DNA of 64,000 nucleotides from Cryptomeria japonica (taxonomy: Eukaryota > Streptophyta > Pinopsida > Cupressales > Cupressaceae), in contig NC_081409.1 in assembly GCF_030272615.1 (NCBI RefSeq), positions 472,246,573-472,310,572 of the forward strand. Reading direction: 5' to 3'. The translations under genes and the position numbers were made by a program. Below, one piece after another: positions 12,141 to 24,572 of this stretch. Within the stretch, counting starts at the first letter, position 1. Each line of letters starts with the position of its first letter. The notes beneath the pieces were generated by a model. It worked only from the letters and a program-made list of their open reading frames with translations. It did not search any database and was not told where the DNA came from.

Positions 12141-13986
12141 ATGGCTTCCAGAGGAAACATTCTAGGTGAAACCATAGACTCTTTGACAACTAGTACCATT
12201 ATGGACACATTTGGAGACATATCCCATGCTTCCCATGTCATGCCCCCTAAACCTATTCATCGAAAGAAAATGTCAAAATCAAATGTTATGACTAAAAACC
12301 CTTTAGTGGTTGGGGACAGGTTCGAAGAAGTTTATGACCCAGAGCTACATGAACAACCAAAGAATCTTAGAGAAGGCACTTGCCAAAGGATGTTGAAAAA
12401 GAAGGATGATTCAAAAGCACTCACACTCAAGATCTAGAACTTTGGTCTCCTACAATACATGGTGCCAATGGTCCCTCATTGTGCTAAATTCATCGAAGTA
12501 TGTGGCACAAATTTTAGATCAAACCCACCAATTATTTAGGGAAACGCACTGAGAGGGGTAATAAGCGTAGACTCTATCAAGGACATATTGTGTATCCCCC
12601 TACTTGATGACAACACAAAATTTTTCCACAAAGAAGTATTGGATGGATATTGGCAAGGAAGGAGAGATTGTGTAAGATTCTACAATGACACAATGGATAG
12701 AGACCAAAGTATTGAGGAACTATCAACATTTCTGTTGGCATATAATGATTTGAAGCAAAACGATTTGCAAGATGCTTCTTCCATGCTAGCATATATTTTT
12801 GGTTTCAATAATGATATCAATATATATCTTTTAATAATGGGTTTGCTGTTCAAATTTCAGAAGCAGAAAGAGTTTTTCTAGTATGATTTTGCAGATATCC
12901 TCACCCAAGGAATTATAGAACAACTAACAATTTTTCCAATGCAATACAAGTTTAGGTACACTTCTTTTCTGGTCCATATCTTTTTACATCAAAATATAGA
13001 ATTTTTTAGTCAATATATGGGCATGTCAGTTTGTGATAGTTAGAAGAGGAAGAAGCCGATATCTGTATGGACTCACATTTTATCTACTACACATGATGCA
13101 TATGCATTTTTTGATGCTTTCCTGACCCCCATCATGCAAGATTTGGGCAAGCAAGACCCAAGTTATTTTATTTGTTTCTCCAAAGACCAAATTGGTTGGA
13201 TGGTGTCATGCCAACCCCCTTCTGACTAGTTCCCGGGTCAAAACTTTTCCTTTATCAGAATGGATGGTTTTATAGAAGAACCTTTCTGCTTCCCAACCTG
13301 CATCACTAATCATACTCTAGCTTTGGAGATGTTCAGACAACTAGCTATTATTGAGCTCCACATAGGTTCATGTAGACATGAAGCTGCCATAATCAAAGAT
13401 CACAAGATTTTAGGCCCTATTGTCTTGGAAAAGAGACTTCAAGCTGAAGGAATACTCACCTCAAAGCTAGTTTAGTTAGGTTTTTTGGTCATTAATGACA
13501 AATGGAGTTATGACTCAGATGGCTACCTTTCACAAAGGAAGATACCCATAGTGCACATACCAAGTGGTCCCACTTGGGAGGCTTGGAAAAATACACAAGA
13601 ATATGACCCAAAGCTGTATGTGAATCTAGCCCTCATTTCTATAGAGGAGCAACCACCATGGTTGAAGTTCTATCAACCGATAGGGAAATCTGATCTTGCA
13701 AAGAAGTTGCCAGCTATTCTGTAGAGGAAAATGGATGATGATGCTTGGCCTAAGGATAAGAAATTATCCTTTTAGAGATATGGGCAGGAAATTGACCAAA
13801 TTAGAGTAGGGCTTGGTAACCTTCCCATGGATGAACTTTTTGAACAAGAATGGAAAAAATACAATAATGATATTGAAGAAGACTATGATCCTCCCCCAAG
13901 CGACACTGATGATATAACCATTTTACAAGAAATTGTAGTACAAGGGGAAAAAGGAAAGCAGCTTGAGATAAGACCACCTTCACAAG
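12141..13986 (+). pseudogene. Extra ORF X, about 600 codons, function unknown
   Basis: A coherent protein can be followed from ATG 12141 to the edge of an LTR at 13987. It is broken by in-frame stops (12435-12437, 12879-12881, 13473-13475, 13722-13724) that mostly sit where Q or W would fit. The N-terminal ~90 residues are polar and basic, a middle region looks globular and hydrophobic, and the C-terminus is acidic (EEDYDPPPSDTDD). No gag, protease, RT or integrase motif is visible. It resembles in style the additional ORFs carried by plant Ty3/gypsy Tat and Athila elements (established as a class), but I do not recognise a family. Its true 3' end may have been displaced by the LTR that follows. 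Confidence 0.55.
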
Positions 13987-15514
13987 TGTTAGAACTGCAA
14001 AATTTTGCATTTGTTTGTTTTGTCCTAATGAGTTTGCAAGTAGGTTGTCAAAATTAAGTCCATGAAGTGGGGTTTTATTTTAATATTTTCACTTGCAAAG
14101 GATTTTATTAAAGCATTATTGTTTCCTTAGGGTTATCTTTGTGTGTTGTCCCCTAGTTATAAGGTTTAAGTGACCCCTTAGACCCTCATTTTAAGTTGCA
14201 CGTGGTCAATTTTGTGCATTAAATTTCATGTCCCATTTCCCTGCAAGTTGCTTATAGGGTTATCTTCTCACATCATGAGTTTGTAGACTGTGTTATGAGT
14301 GACCTAGTTTTTTAATCCACACCCCCGTAGTTTTCCATGGTGTTTTTTATTTTCATCATGGGCCCAAAGGCTCTATCTTTAATGGTTTAGTGGAAAACCC
14401 CACAGTCCCTCGTTAGGTAATATTTTAGCTGGTTTTGTGATGCAGGATTGTGGAAATCTTTAATGAGTTGACTATTGGGAGGACCACGTGGCTTTGCAGG
14501 GTGGTCATCATTTGTAACTTTATATTATGGTCTCGCGGGTTGAATTTTAGTGAGTTAAGGGGGAATCCTGCATCATTGTGGGATGACTCATTCTGGTAGT
14601 TTTGAAAAAGCGGGCATGCAAGATAGAAATTGTATATCCCACAGTCTCACAAAGTTGAAGGCAGTAGAAAATATGAAAGTGCGGGCGGGCGGGAGAAGAA
14701 GATCTTCGAAGTTCTAAGTGGTAAGCGATGCACCCCACACCCCTTAGAATGAGGATGGAAAGAAATAGGAAGAAATTGGGCTTATGAAAGGATGACTTTG
14801 GTATCTCATGCTGCAGTAAAATGGCATAGCATGAGGAAATAAAGTTTGCGGGTGCATGAGGTGGGTAAAGTTTATAGGGGGTAAATAAGGATTTGGCACT
14901 CATGTCCCTGCGTGCATATTTTAGAAAAGATAAAGAGATCAATGGACCCATGGGTGGTATTAAAGTTAATGAGCATGTTTCCTGCATCCCCTCGAAGGAA
15001 AGATAGAAGGAGATTAAAGGATTTTTGGGTGTGCAGTAGGCTTCTAATGACTTTTCAAAATGACAACATGGCATCCCAGATGCATAAGTGGAATTCCATG
15101 TGGACTTCAAAACTAGCTCAACCGTTTGATCAAATTGCATGGATAACATCAAGACTAAAATTGAAATTTTGAATACAACTAACTGCAAATTCAATTAACT
15201 CACTGCATTTATTCTTCAAGGAACTTGTTTTTATGATAATTTGCTGCCAAATTGATCCATAATAGAGACCTTGCATTCAGAATTACATTCGTGCAACTGA
15301 GGAGTGCTGTGGTGAGCTAAAATTGCAGAGGATTTTAGTGGTGTTGCATGAATTGGAGGTGTTTCGAGTGTTGAAGTAAGATAAAAATAGTAAGTGTTCT
15401 GTATCCTACTCATAGTTGTAGGGGTGACTTGAAAAGTTTTGAATAGAAGTAATTTGTTGTTTATCACCCCTAGGGTTCTGTTTGTTCGAGATTACAATAA
15501 TTCCTCCTGTTGCG
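13987..15514 (+). repeat. Element A 5' LTR
   Basis: The copy starts TGTTAGAACTGC and ends near TGTTGCG, where the 3' copy reads TATTGCA. Length is 1528 bases against 1527 for the partner at 34000-35526. A long antisense ORF inside it (14547-15194) is broken in the partner and is not taken as a gene. Confidence 0.82.
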
Positions 15515-15539
15515 TCTTTGTTCTTGTAAATTGTGTAAA

Positions 15540-18500
15540 ATGTCAAAGAGGGGGGATTTATTCTAAAGCAAAGAAGAATGAAATAGATAGAGTTGCGCAA
15601 AACCCTCCCATAATTCAAATTCTTGATGATGAACTAGAGCAAGTAGGAATTTCTCTCAAGTAGAATAGCAATTTTCCCAATCTGAAGTGGCTCCTCAGTC
15701 AAAGAGAAGAAAAATTATAAAGAAAGGAGAGGCCTCAGTGTCAAAGGAGAAGGTAGAAAGGGAGCCAAAAGAAAATAAACCTAGGGCTTCGAGGAATAAA
15801 TGGGAGGCTTAGGTGTCCGAAGTGTCTTTAACACAGGGTCATCAAATTCCCGAGGAAAGATTGGAGGAGCATACACAAGAAGTGTAGGCCACTATTACTC
15901 CTGCAAAATCTATTGAGAGAGAGGAGACTCCATTGTATCAAGACCTATTGGTTGTGTTTATTGCATCCACCATGAGCATCTAGGATAGTGATGACCTAAT
16001 GGATTTCTATGTGCAATGTGGTGATGCCCTCATTCCGGAGAGGGGTTGGAACCTATTTCAATATTTCTATAACAACAAGGATGAGCCGGTTCATAGGTCA
16101 AATACATGGAGATTTGATATGGATAGATTGATTGTGCCCGATGTCTTTGTAGAGGTGGATTTAATAAGGGCTATGATAGTGATGTATGATTCTGCTTTAA
16201 AGACAGTAAGGACTATTGAAGGCAAAGTCCTGGTTGATATGAGCCCAATGGAAATAGTCAATTATTTGGTCTCACATCGAAAGCAATTGTAGAAATTGAT
16301 AGCAAGAAGATTGAGCATGATAATCAGTTGAGAAGAAATAATTATAGGGACAAGGAAGTTCCCCTATTCAGGAAAAGGGATTGGCGTGGTGATGTAGCAC
16401 CAATTATTCCCATTGAGAAGGAACAAATTCTATTAAGTCATTTGAAAAGTATTTTGATAAAACTTATTATTCTTTGTGTAAGATTCTGGGGGAAGATGCT
16501 AAGGAGAAAACTCCAATAGGGATGATGTTGACGGGCATGAAGATTCAACATAAATATGTGAATCTAGAGTTTTATTATGCAACATATATTTCTTGAAAGA
16601 TTCATGAAGGGCTTATGGAAGCAGTTGATAAGCCATTGGAGATAAAATTGAAATTTTCTTCCTATTGTCTCATTTAATTCTTTTCTAGCACAATTATGAG
16701 TGGAGCCCAAGTCTCCAGCTCAAGTTCTATGACAAAAGTGGTGTAGCTTTCCCCATACAGAGGTTGTGTCACATGTGGGATATAACCTGTGAGGTTGCTG
16801 ATTATGTTGCTTATCATCAACATTTTGTAATGAGGACTATGCCATGGTTGGGTGTGGTGGTGAATAGGGTTCCTACCAAGGTTATGTATTTTTTAAAGCC
16901 AAAAGAAAACAAGATGGATGATGAAGGAAGATTTAATTTTGTAGATTGTTTTGTATTTTAAGATTAAATAATAAGAAGGGTTTATGGATTCCCACAACCT
17001 CCTCACCAATTGCCGATTTATATTTATCACAGATTAGAATTTTTTAATTTCATGTGGCAGATTTTGTGGACCCAAAAGTTGCATTGGTAGAGCAGAGGAA
17101 GGGCTCTCTTATTCCCAAGTCTGCAAGGTTTGGAAAATTTGTAGTTTCAAACAAGGTGGTGACCAAACTGCAAAATTATTTGTCAACCAGATATGCATTA
17201 AGGTATGGAGAAAAGGGAAATTTTTATCCAGAAGGATTCATAAGTTGTCTTAGAGCCAGAATTAAGAGAGGCCAAAATTCAAGGCTTTGTGGTTGCAGGT
17301 GGCTGGTCCACCTGAAGAAATCCCAGAGATACAATATTTGGAGGACCTTAATTTGGATCATGGAACCCCATAAGAAGCTACAAAAATTGTTAAAGATAGT
17401 TGGATGTTACTCATACCGAGTTGGAATTTGGAAATAATTTTTTCGTTGGATTAGATAAGATAGTATCTTGACCCCACTTTTGTTGTAGAATTTGAAAAGG
17501 TGGGAGGTTATAGTGGGTCAAGATATCATCCCACCATTAAAGCACTATCCCAATGGGCAAAATCCCCAAGTACGACCAAGCCTAGAGTTTTGATTGATGT
17601 TGAAGAAAGAATAGGGGATGAGGCTATAATAAGGACATTAAAGGATAACTCAGCTATGAAGGCAGTAACTCTGTCAATGCACTCTGCCAAGTTTGCTTTA
17701 GATATTGTGAAGTTGTAGGAAAAGGAAAAAATGATGTTGTTTCAAGAGAGAGCTGAGATACATGAAAGCTATACAAAAATGATGATGGAAAACTCTCAAC
17801 AAAGGAAGAAATTATAAAAGTAGGTGATCACACCTTCTCCTATGATCATCCAGGAAGAGTCATCAAAGAGTGTTGAGTTGATGCAAGCTTTGGAACAAAA
17901 GATAAGTGACCTTTAGCAACAACTACAAGCCAGAGATCAATAAATCTTGAGAATAGAATCGATGGCAAATGACAAGGTTATAATAGTAATCAATAAAACC
18001 TTGTCACACTTGTTAAAATCAATTTTTAGTAGAATTGAAGATGTTTATAATTATTTTTATATTCTTTTATAAGGGGCCTCTCAGTGCTCTAAGTTCTTGA
18101 TTGATTTAAAGGAGATTTTTGAAGGGTGGAAAACTTTAGGGCCAAAGATCAAAGATTTTAATATTGTAGTTTAGTATATGCCAAGGCCACCTCGACCATG
18201 ATCAAATTTTTGTAGAGCATATGAATCACTTGTTAGCTAAATTTATTATTTAGAAGATAAAGATGGAGTAATTAAGGAAAGGATGCATAATTTTAATGAG
18301 TTTAAACATTGGAATATTCCTCTCCTCCATAATTAAAGCTCAAAGTTGAAGTATTTTGATGAATGGAAGAAGGAGTATGAGGATATAATTAATATTTCCA
18401 TTCAAAAGGTAATAGATAAATATTACATAAATTAACCAATATATTATTCAACTATAGAAAAATTAATTGCAACTGACACAACATATTCCAAATTTATTGC

Positions 18501-18706
18501 AGGTGGTAGAGTAGGTATTGATACCAAATGAAAAGAGGCTCCTAACCATGTCTAGTTGATTAAAAAATTTGAGTGGCCAACTGGTTTTGCAGTTCATAGC
18601 TAGCACGAGAAGTATTGCTCAGTTAAGGATGTTTGAAGAGCTAGCTTCCCAGTTGGAATTGAAAGATATTTCAAGGAGGAATTTAGGTGGTTTGTCAAAG
18701 TCATAA
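15540..18706 (+). pseudogene. Element A extra ORF with coiled-coil C-terminal half
   Basis: A protein of about 1000 residues can be traced through many stops and shifts, between the 5' LTR and gag. The first third is basic with a possible globular segment near 15999-16292 (DRLIVPDVFVEVDLIRAMIV). A second conserved-looking block is at about 16680-16960. The last part (from about 17500) is rich in E, K, Q and L with coiled-coil character, ending at a TAA near 18706. Extra ORFs upstream of gag are established for Ogre/Tat elements; I infer this is one. A second, shorter copy of 17267-18629 lies at 35560-36890. No enzymatic motif is visible. Confidence 0.55.
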
Positions 18707-19985
18707 CACTCATATTCTCAAGGCATGACATTTTTATGCTTTGAATTTTAAAGATATTTTGGTCATACTCCTATATAATGTGATGTAATTATAACATGTG
18801 TCATAAGCCTGAAGCTTTTTTTTCTCCTTGTTTCTATAAAATGAATTCAACGTTGATTGACAAAGGGTTATGTAATTTTGTAATAGACATATACTTGAAA
18901 GTTTTTGTTCTAAACATGGAATTTTACATTATCTAAATTTTATATCCACTGGTTTTGAATTAATGAAAAGACCATATCATGTTTCGTCTCTCTATTTGAT
19001 TTTCTTATCTTTGATGATTCCCGTTTATTAAGGATGAATGGGTTTTGTCTTTATAGTTATGTGTGAATGTGTAATTGCATAGTTAAGGCTCTTTGAAGGA
19101 AAAGATTAAATACTTTCTATGAATTGCAGTGGTTAAGAAAAATGACAGAGATTCTATAAGTATGACTCATGGTGGGATATGTTAAATATTGATGTAAGGC
19201 ATATTTATTCGAGAATTGGTTGTGGGATTGTTAAATTCAGAGGATGTTGACCTTGTTACCTTAGGATAGGCACTAATCTGTACACTATTATAATTTTTTA
19301 GATACCTCTTACTTGAAAATCATTAAATCCTTCTTTTATTTTAGTTTTGTGTTGTATGTCTTTGTTTTCTCAGAAGCTAATGTAATTTTCACATATTGGA
19401 TATGAAATAATGTCTTTAGGTGAATGCATATGTGTATAGGCATGATGTTATGATAATTATCTATTTGTGGGGGATGTTCTGTAGGAATTATGTTATCATC
19501 AGGAATATCCTGTAAGTTCACTCACCTTGGTTTTGCAGAGCTAGAAGTGTAGAGGAATTCCTTATCCTTGGAATTCTTGTCAATTGGCCATCTGGCTCAA
19601 AATGGTAAATGCAATGAAGCCATCTCTATTTTGACTACTAGGTGGATAACAATGACAAAATGACGAGTCTGTTAAGGATTCTTGTTACAAAATCTAAGTT
19701 GCAAGAGTTGGGTAACGATTTGCATAGGTTAAGTTGTATATCTGCTCTTCTTTTGCAAATTCATTGCTAGTAGTTTTCGTTAGGTGCAAGGGTTGTTATT
19801 TTAAAATCATTTTTATCCTTGTGGAAGGATATTTCACCTTCATTATTTATTTCTCAAGTGTGGGTGGTGAATCTGAAGGTTACAATCTAGTCTTGTTTTG
19901 TGAACGTGTGGAAAGATTGGATACACTCAAGTATCATATGGCAAGTGTTGGCGATTAACACTTTGTAACTTCTTTTCAAGCTGCA
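18707..19985. other. Element A spacer between extra ORF and gag
   Basis: AT-rich and non-coding in all frames beyond short ORFs (for example 19734-19958). A GTAAGT...TTTTGCAG pair at 19511-19541 is only about 30 bases apart, too short for a plant intron. It probably acts as the untranslated leader of gag. Confidence 0.5.
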
Positions 19986-22290
19986 ATAAGAGAAGATGTA
20001 CAGATGGGGATCTATGCACTAGGGGCATCCAAATCAACCTCAAAATGATGGAAATAGAAGAATCATAGAGGTAAGCTATCATCTACCTCAAATACTCATG
20101 TTTCTCCAGTTTTAAATAAGAATTCATGTAATTTTGAGATTTCTTCTTGTACTCTGTTAATGGATCATGTAAATTTATCTTGTAGTGACCCTTCCCTTAG
20201 AGGTCGTAAGTATTATTCTGAGTTTCCAAAGAGATTAGGGTATTAATATGTTTATGATTATGGTAACCAAGTCTATTATGATAAAAGTGAGGGTGTTAAG
20301 GTTACTGCTTATGCAGAGCCACCCAAAGTATCTTCTAGTGGTTAGGATAGACAACAAGAAAGGGTTATGCAAGGCTTGAGAAAATGGCAAAAAAATTCCA
20401 AGCTAAATTAGATGAGGAAGCCCATAAATAACAATTGAAAAAAAAAGGAAGCAATAAATAGTGGCCTAAAGGAGGGCTTATTTAGTGGGTTGTCCATAAG
20501 TCTTGGCTTGGTGAGTATGGGTAATAAATTCCCTCAAAGTGCTTATGTATCAAGTATAGACAAGGGTAAAGCCATTGTTACATAGGCTAATACAACCTTA
20601 GTTTTTAGGGTTAAGACAAGGGAATTGACTCATGTGGAATTGAGGGAAGAGGTTGAGGATTTGGAGGAGGAATACACAAGGAAATAGATGCTAGTTAGGA
20701 AAGAAAAATTGTTGAAGAAAATGCCAAATCTGAATCAATTGGCAAAAATAGATACTAACTCTTTGTCCATCCTATAATATTTCTACTCCTACCCCACAAA
20801 ATGTTGTTGAGCCTCCCATAATTGATCTATTGACCGGTCAGGGTAGTATGCAACTAGTGACACACCCAAGTCATAATGCACCCATGCCAACTTCTCTTCC
20901 TTTTTCTATTCATACAAGGATACCTACAATTTCTACACCTCAAGTCACTTTCCCCATAGTGCAACCCCAGATAAATTTGTAACAAAACCAATTACAACAA
21001 CAATTATTTCAAAATAACTAGTAGTATCAACAATTGATACAACAATTATAAAACCTACAAGCCCAACAATAGGTGCCTGCAATAAATCTACAAAATGCTA
21101 AAATACTGGTGGTTCCACCACTACCACCAGTCATTCCTCAAGTCCTAGTTCAATTTCCTAATAAAGGGAATCCATTTGCAAGGCCACAAATCCATATGGA
21201 TAGGTAGAGACAACTAGATTTTATAGGTATCCTGATCTATCCTAACCAAATGAAAAATATGATTAGGTCTGAGTTGCCAAAATTCTCAAGGTGCAATGGG
21301 TTATCATGAGAAGATCATTTAAGGAATTATTGAGTATTGTAGACAACTATGAGATTGAGCATGATGATATCATAATGAAGTTGTTTATGTATTCATTGGT
21401 TGATGATGCAAGAGACTAGTACAAAAGACTTACTGAATTGCATATCCATAGTTGGCATGATTTTTAGAGGGTATTCAAAGAGAAGTATGGTGACCACACT
21501 GACCCATGGTTTAGGTTGGGGGAGATTACTACTATTCAAAAGAATCACAATGAAATGGTAACTGAATTTAACACTAGACTCATAAAGGTCTTGAATAAAA
21601 TACCTCGGGATATGGAGCCAACTGATGTAATGAGCTTAGGTTTTTACCTCATGGCATTTGATCCAAAATTTGGTTATGTATTGAGAACTAGAGATCTTGC
21701 AACCTTTACTGATACTTTTAAGGAAGCCATAAATATTGAGAATAATAGGAGAGCTGCTGGAAAAGTTGGAAAGAGGGATGAAGTGAAAATTTTGTAAAAT
21801 CCCAAGGTTCACCAAAATAAGCAACCTTATGAAGAAGATAAGCTAGACAAGCTCATGAGTGCAGTCAAGGATTTGAGTTATAAGGTGGCTAAAAAAAAGG
21901 GTTTACCTCAAAATAGACAAGGATTACATAAACAAATGAGATTGCATGGTATACCTTATCATACCAATTGGAAGGATGGTAAGAATGCTCAAGAAAATCA
22001 AAAGGGTGCAATTTCAGACAGCAAAGATACCTAGACCCTTTAATGAGACTAGGTGCCCATGTAGTTGAAGAAAATTTATGGTGTGTAAGTTGAAATATGC
22101 CTCATTCTCCTCATCAGTGTGAAGTTGCAAATCCTTTTTTGGAAAAAGACATCACAGTGAAGACACTAGTGGAGTTGATCATCCTGAGCAGACAGTTAAC
22201 ATGGTTTCAGTACATCCTTATGAAGTTGAAGCGTGCAATTATTCTGAGGATGAAATGAGTAAATTTGATATTTGTAAAGAACAGTTGTAG
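19986..22290 (+). pseudogene. Element A gag, broken
   Basis: A polar N-terminal region is followed by a Q-rich tract (20940-21110) in which five glutamine-like positions are now TAA or TAG. The retrotransposon gag domain proper begins near 21240 (RSELPKFSRCNG) and includes a 93-residue open stretch at 21516-21797 (GEITTIQKNHNEMVTEFNTRL, then FYLMAFDPKFGYVLRTRDL). A degenerate zinc-knuckle-like segment near 22080-22130 keeps C, H and C (MPHSPHQC) but has a stop in place of one cysteine. The gag differs clearly from those of elements C and D, so element A belongs to a separate Tat lineage. Confidence 0.75.
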
Positions 22291-22699
22291 AAAAAAAAAT
22301 TCATTCTTGGCTCAAACAATGAAGTTTTTATGATAATTAATGTTGTATAGGGTGCTGATGTTGATATCAGAATGAAGAGACCAAGTGATGAAGAAATAAG
22401 GTCTCTTACTATAGTTGTTGTTCATCAAGCTAGAAGTGCTTACAACTTGAGAAACATGGTAATTAGCCCGGATCGGGATAAACCTAATGCAATTATTCCC
22501 AAATAAGTTAAAGTAAACAATATAGAGGACAAGGGTAAGGCTCATGAAACACAATCTGGTGTGCTTTCTAAGGATCACAAGGTAAGTGATGCAGGAAAAA
22601 AACCAGTGGTTGATATTGATAATAAGATTGCATCTTCTGGTGATAAAGAGAGGAATGTGAAGAAAGAAATAGTTGATGACAATTCACTTAATGTGTCAA

Positions 22700-23360
22700 G
22701 TGTTCTAATGTTTGATATGACTTAGAATTTGTCACAATCGAAAGTCTCAGTCCCTCTAATAGAAATGCTAAAAATTGAGGAGGAGCATAAGGATGCTACA
22801 CTGTGCTTATTCTCTAATGTATTATCAAAACAAGTCAACAAATCTAAGAATGTAGATGACAATTTTAAAGATGAAAAGACAAAAAATACTGAGGTATATG
22901 TGGGTACTACAATCACCCAGAACCCATCTCAAGTTGACCCTTTTTATTTGACACTTTTTGTAAATAATAGATTGATAAGAAATTGCATAATAGATTCTAG
23001 AGCCACAACTAATGTAATGCCATATGGAGTCATGAAGGAGTTGGGATTATAGATACATACTTCATTTGGTAAGTGTTATATGATGGATAATAGAGAAGTC
23101 CCTATTGCTGGAACTATGAAGGATGTGGAAGTGAAATTGGCCAATTTTCCTGAAGTAGTATACAAGATGGACATCCTTGTTATAGATACATTGCCTCAAT
23201 ATGGAATTTTATTATCTAGGAAATGGGCAGATGCAATGGGTGGAAGTGTATAGTTAGATCCCTCCTATTCTACAATAACAGTAAATGGAAAGGAGGTGAA
23301 GCTATTCAAAGAACCAAGAGCATCCACAGTAGTGGAGCTGGTGGATCCTAATCAAATGAC
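22700..23360 (+). pseudogene. Element A aspartic protease, broken
   Basis: After an acidic linker, the protease core reads DPFYLTLFVNNRLIRNCIID at about 22936-22995. The active site D-S-G-A reads D-S-R-A, the glycine codon having become AGA at 22999-23001 (G to A). The second half keeps the usual flap and LPQYGILLSRKW segment (about 23190-23230), interrupted by TAG codons near 23050 and 23252. The enzyme would have processed the Gag-Pol polyprotein. The altered active-site loop predicts no activity. Confidence 0.8.
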
Positions 23361-23460
23361 ATGCTTTTTGATGCTGATTTGGGAGGTTTTATTATTGAAA
23401 ATGCTAACCCTTTATTAAAAAGCACAAATCTAATAATAGACAAGGTACATAAGGAGAAGA

Positions 23461-24165
23461 ATGGACAATGACAAATGTTATTTGGTAGTGCGTATTCCCA
23501 GGAAGGATTTGGTGCAGGTGTTTTGTTTATTTCACCTACAAGTAGGACTTTCAAGTACTCCTTTTTATTAGCATTTGAATGTACAAACAATACTACTGAG
23601 TATTTTGCTGCTAGGGTTACAAATTGCAATCAGGCATGGAATTAAGATGTTAAAGGTTTTTGGAGATTCAAAATTAGTGGTGTCCCAGGTTAGGCCAAAG
23701 TATGCTTCTAAAAACAAAAGGCTTAAGTAATACAAGCATGCTATTTGGGATTCCATTGAGTTGTTTGATGCCTTTTTTGTTGATCGAGTTGAAAGAATAA
23801 AAAATATAATGGAAGAATTTTTAGCTAATGTAGCTGTAAAGTCTGATGATATTATATTAGTTGGGATGTCACAAGTGGAAATAAAGACAAGGCCTTCTAT
23901 ACCTGATATAATTTGTAATTGGCAAGTGTTTGAAGATGATGATGACATCATGAAATTTATCCAATGTATAGATCAATATGAAACACAAGAGATTGGTTTC
24001 AATGCAGTTGTTGAAGTTATTAATGGGAAAGATATCTTTGGAAATGAGCTAGTAAAACTGAAATCAAATAAGATTCCTAAGGGACTGGTTGCATTGGAGA
24101 GAGTGTTTGATGGAAATGCCAATGCAATGAACAAGGTACTCAACTATAAAAGAGGATTTAGAAGA
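23461..24165 (+). pseudogene. Element A archaeal-type RNase H located upstream of RT
   Basis: The segment shows the aRNH pattern. A glycine-rich first strand (FGSAYSQEGFGAGVLFISP) comes where FDGA is expected, with the aspartate codon apparently missing. Then come FECTNN..EY with the catalytic glutamate (GAG 23598-23600) and, after a frameshift near 23610, VFGDSKLVVSQV with the aspartate at 23665-23667. A tail of the type N..ADALANLA reads IMEEFLANVA near 23806-23835. The rest to 24165 is a linker region (open at 23761-24171). It lies between protease and RT, not after the native RNase H. The domain would have removed RNA from the hybrid during reverse transcription. Confidence 0.78.
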
Positions 24166-24572
24166 AGTTAATTTGGGTATTAAAAACACTCCTAAAATGT
24201 TATATATTGGGAAGAAGCTAAGTCCTACTATTAGGGATAATTTGATTCAGTTATTGAAAAATATGGGTGTTTTTACATGGTCATATGAGGACCTAAAAGA
24301 CTATAGAGAGGACTTATTTCAGCATGAAATACCACTGAAACTAGATGCTAAACCATTTAGGAAGGAAAAGGCCGATTAACCCAATTTTAGCCCCAAAAAT
24401 GCAACAAGAGTTGACCAAGTTGAGAGAAGGGGGGATAATCAAGCCAATTAGACATTCCTCTTGGGTTTCAAACTTAGTGCCTATTAGAAAAAAGAATGGG
24501 GATATCAGATTATGTGTTGATTTCAAGAATCTAAATATTTTTTCATTAAAATACAAATATCCCTTGCCTAAC
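24166..24572 (+). pseudogene. Element A reverse transcriptase, N-terminal part
   Basis: Connection and thumb-side motifs lead into the RT fingers. The segment from about 24394 (LAPKMQQELTKLREGGIIKPI, SSWVSNLVPIRKKNG, LCVDFKNLN) ends at KYPLPN exactly where copia-2 is inserted. A one-base frameshift lies near 24365. The domain resumes at 32100 without loss of reading frame once the copia and one target-site copy are discounted. Confidence 0.85.
24568..24572 (+). repeat. Target-site duplication of copia-2, left copy
   Basis: CTAAC immediately precedes the copia-2 5' LTR and is repeated at 32095-32099 right after the 3' LTR. Five bases is the normal copia duplication length. Confidence 0.93.

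Noticed and set aside
14547-15194. 215-codon antisense ORF inside the element A 5' LTR
   Set aside because: The same region in the partner LTR (34579-34975) is split into unrelated short frames, and no protein motif is visible.
19511-19541. GTAAGT ... TTTTGCAG pair resembling an intron
   Set aside because: About 30 bases is below the minimum size of a plant intron.
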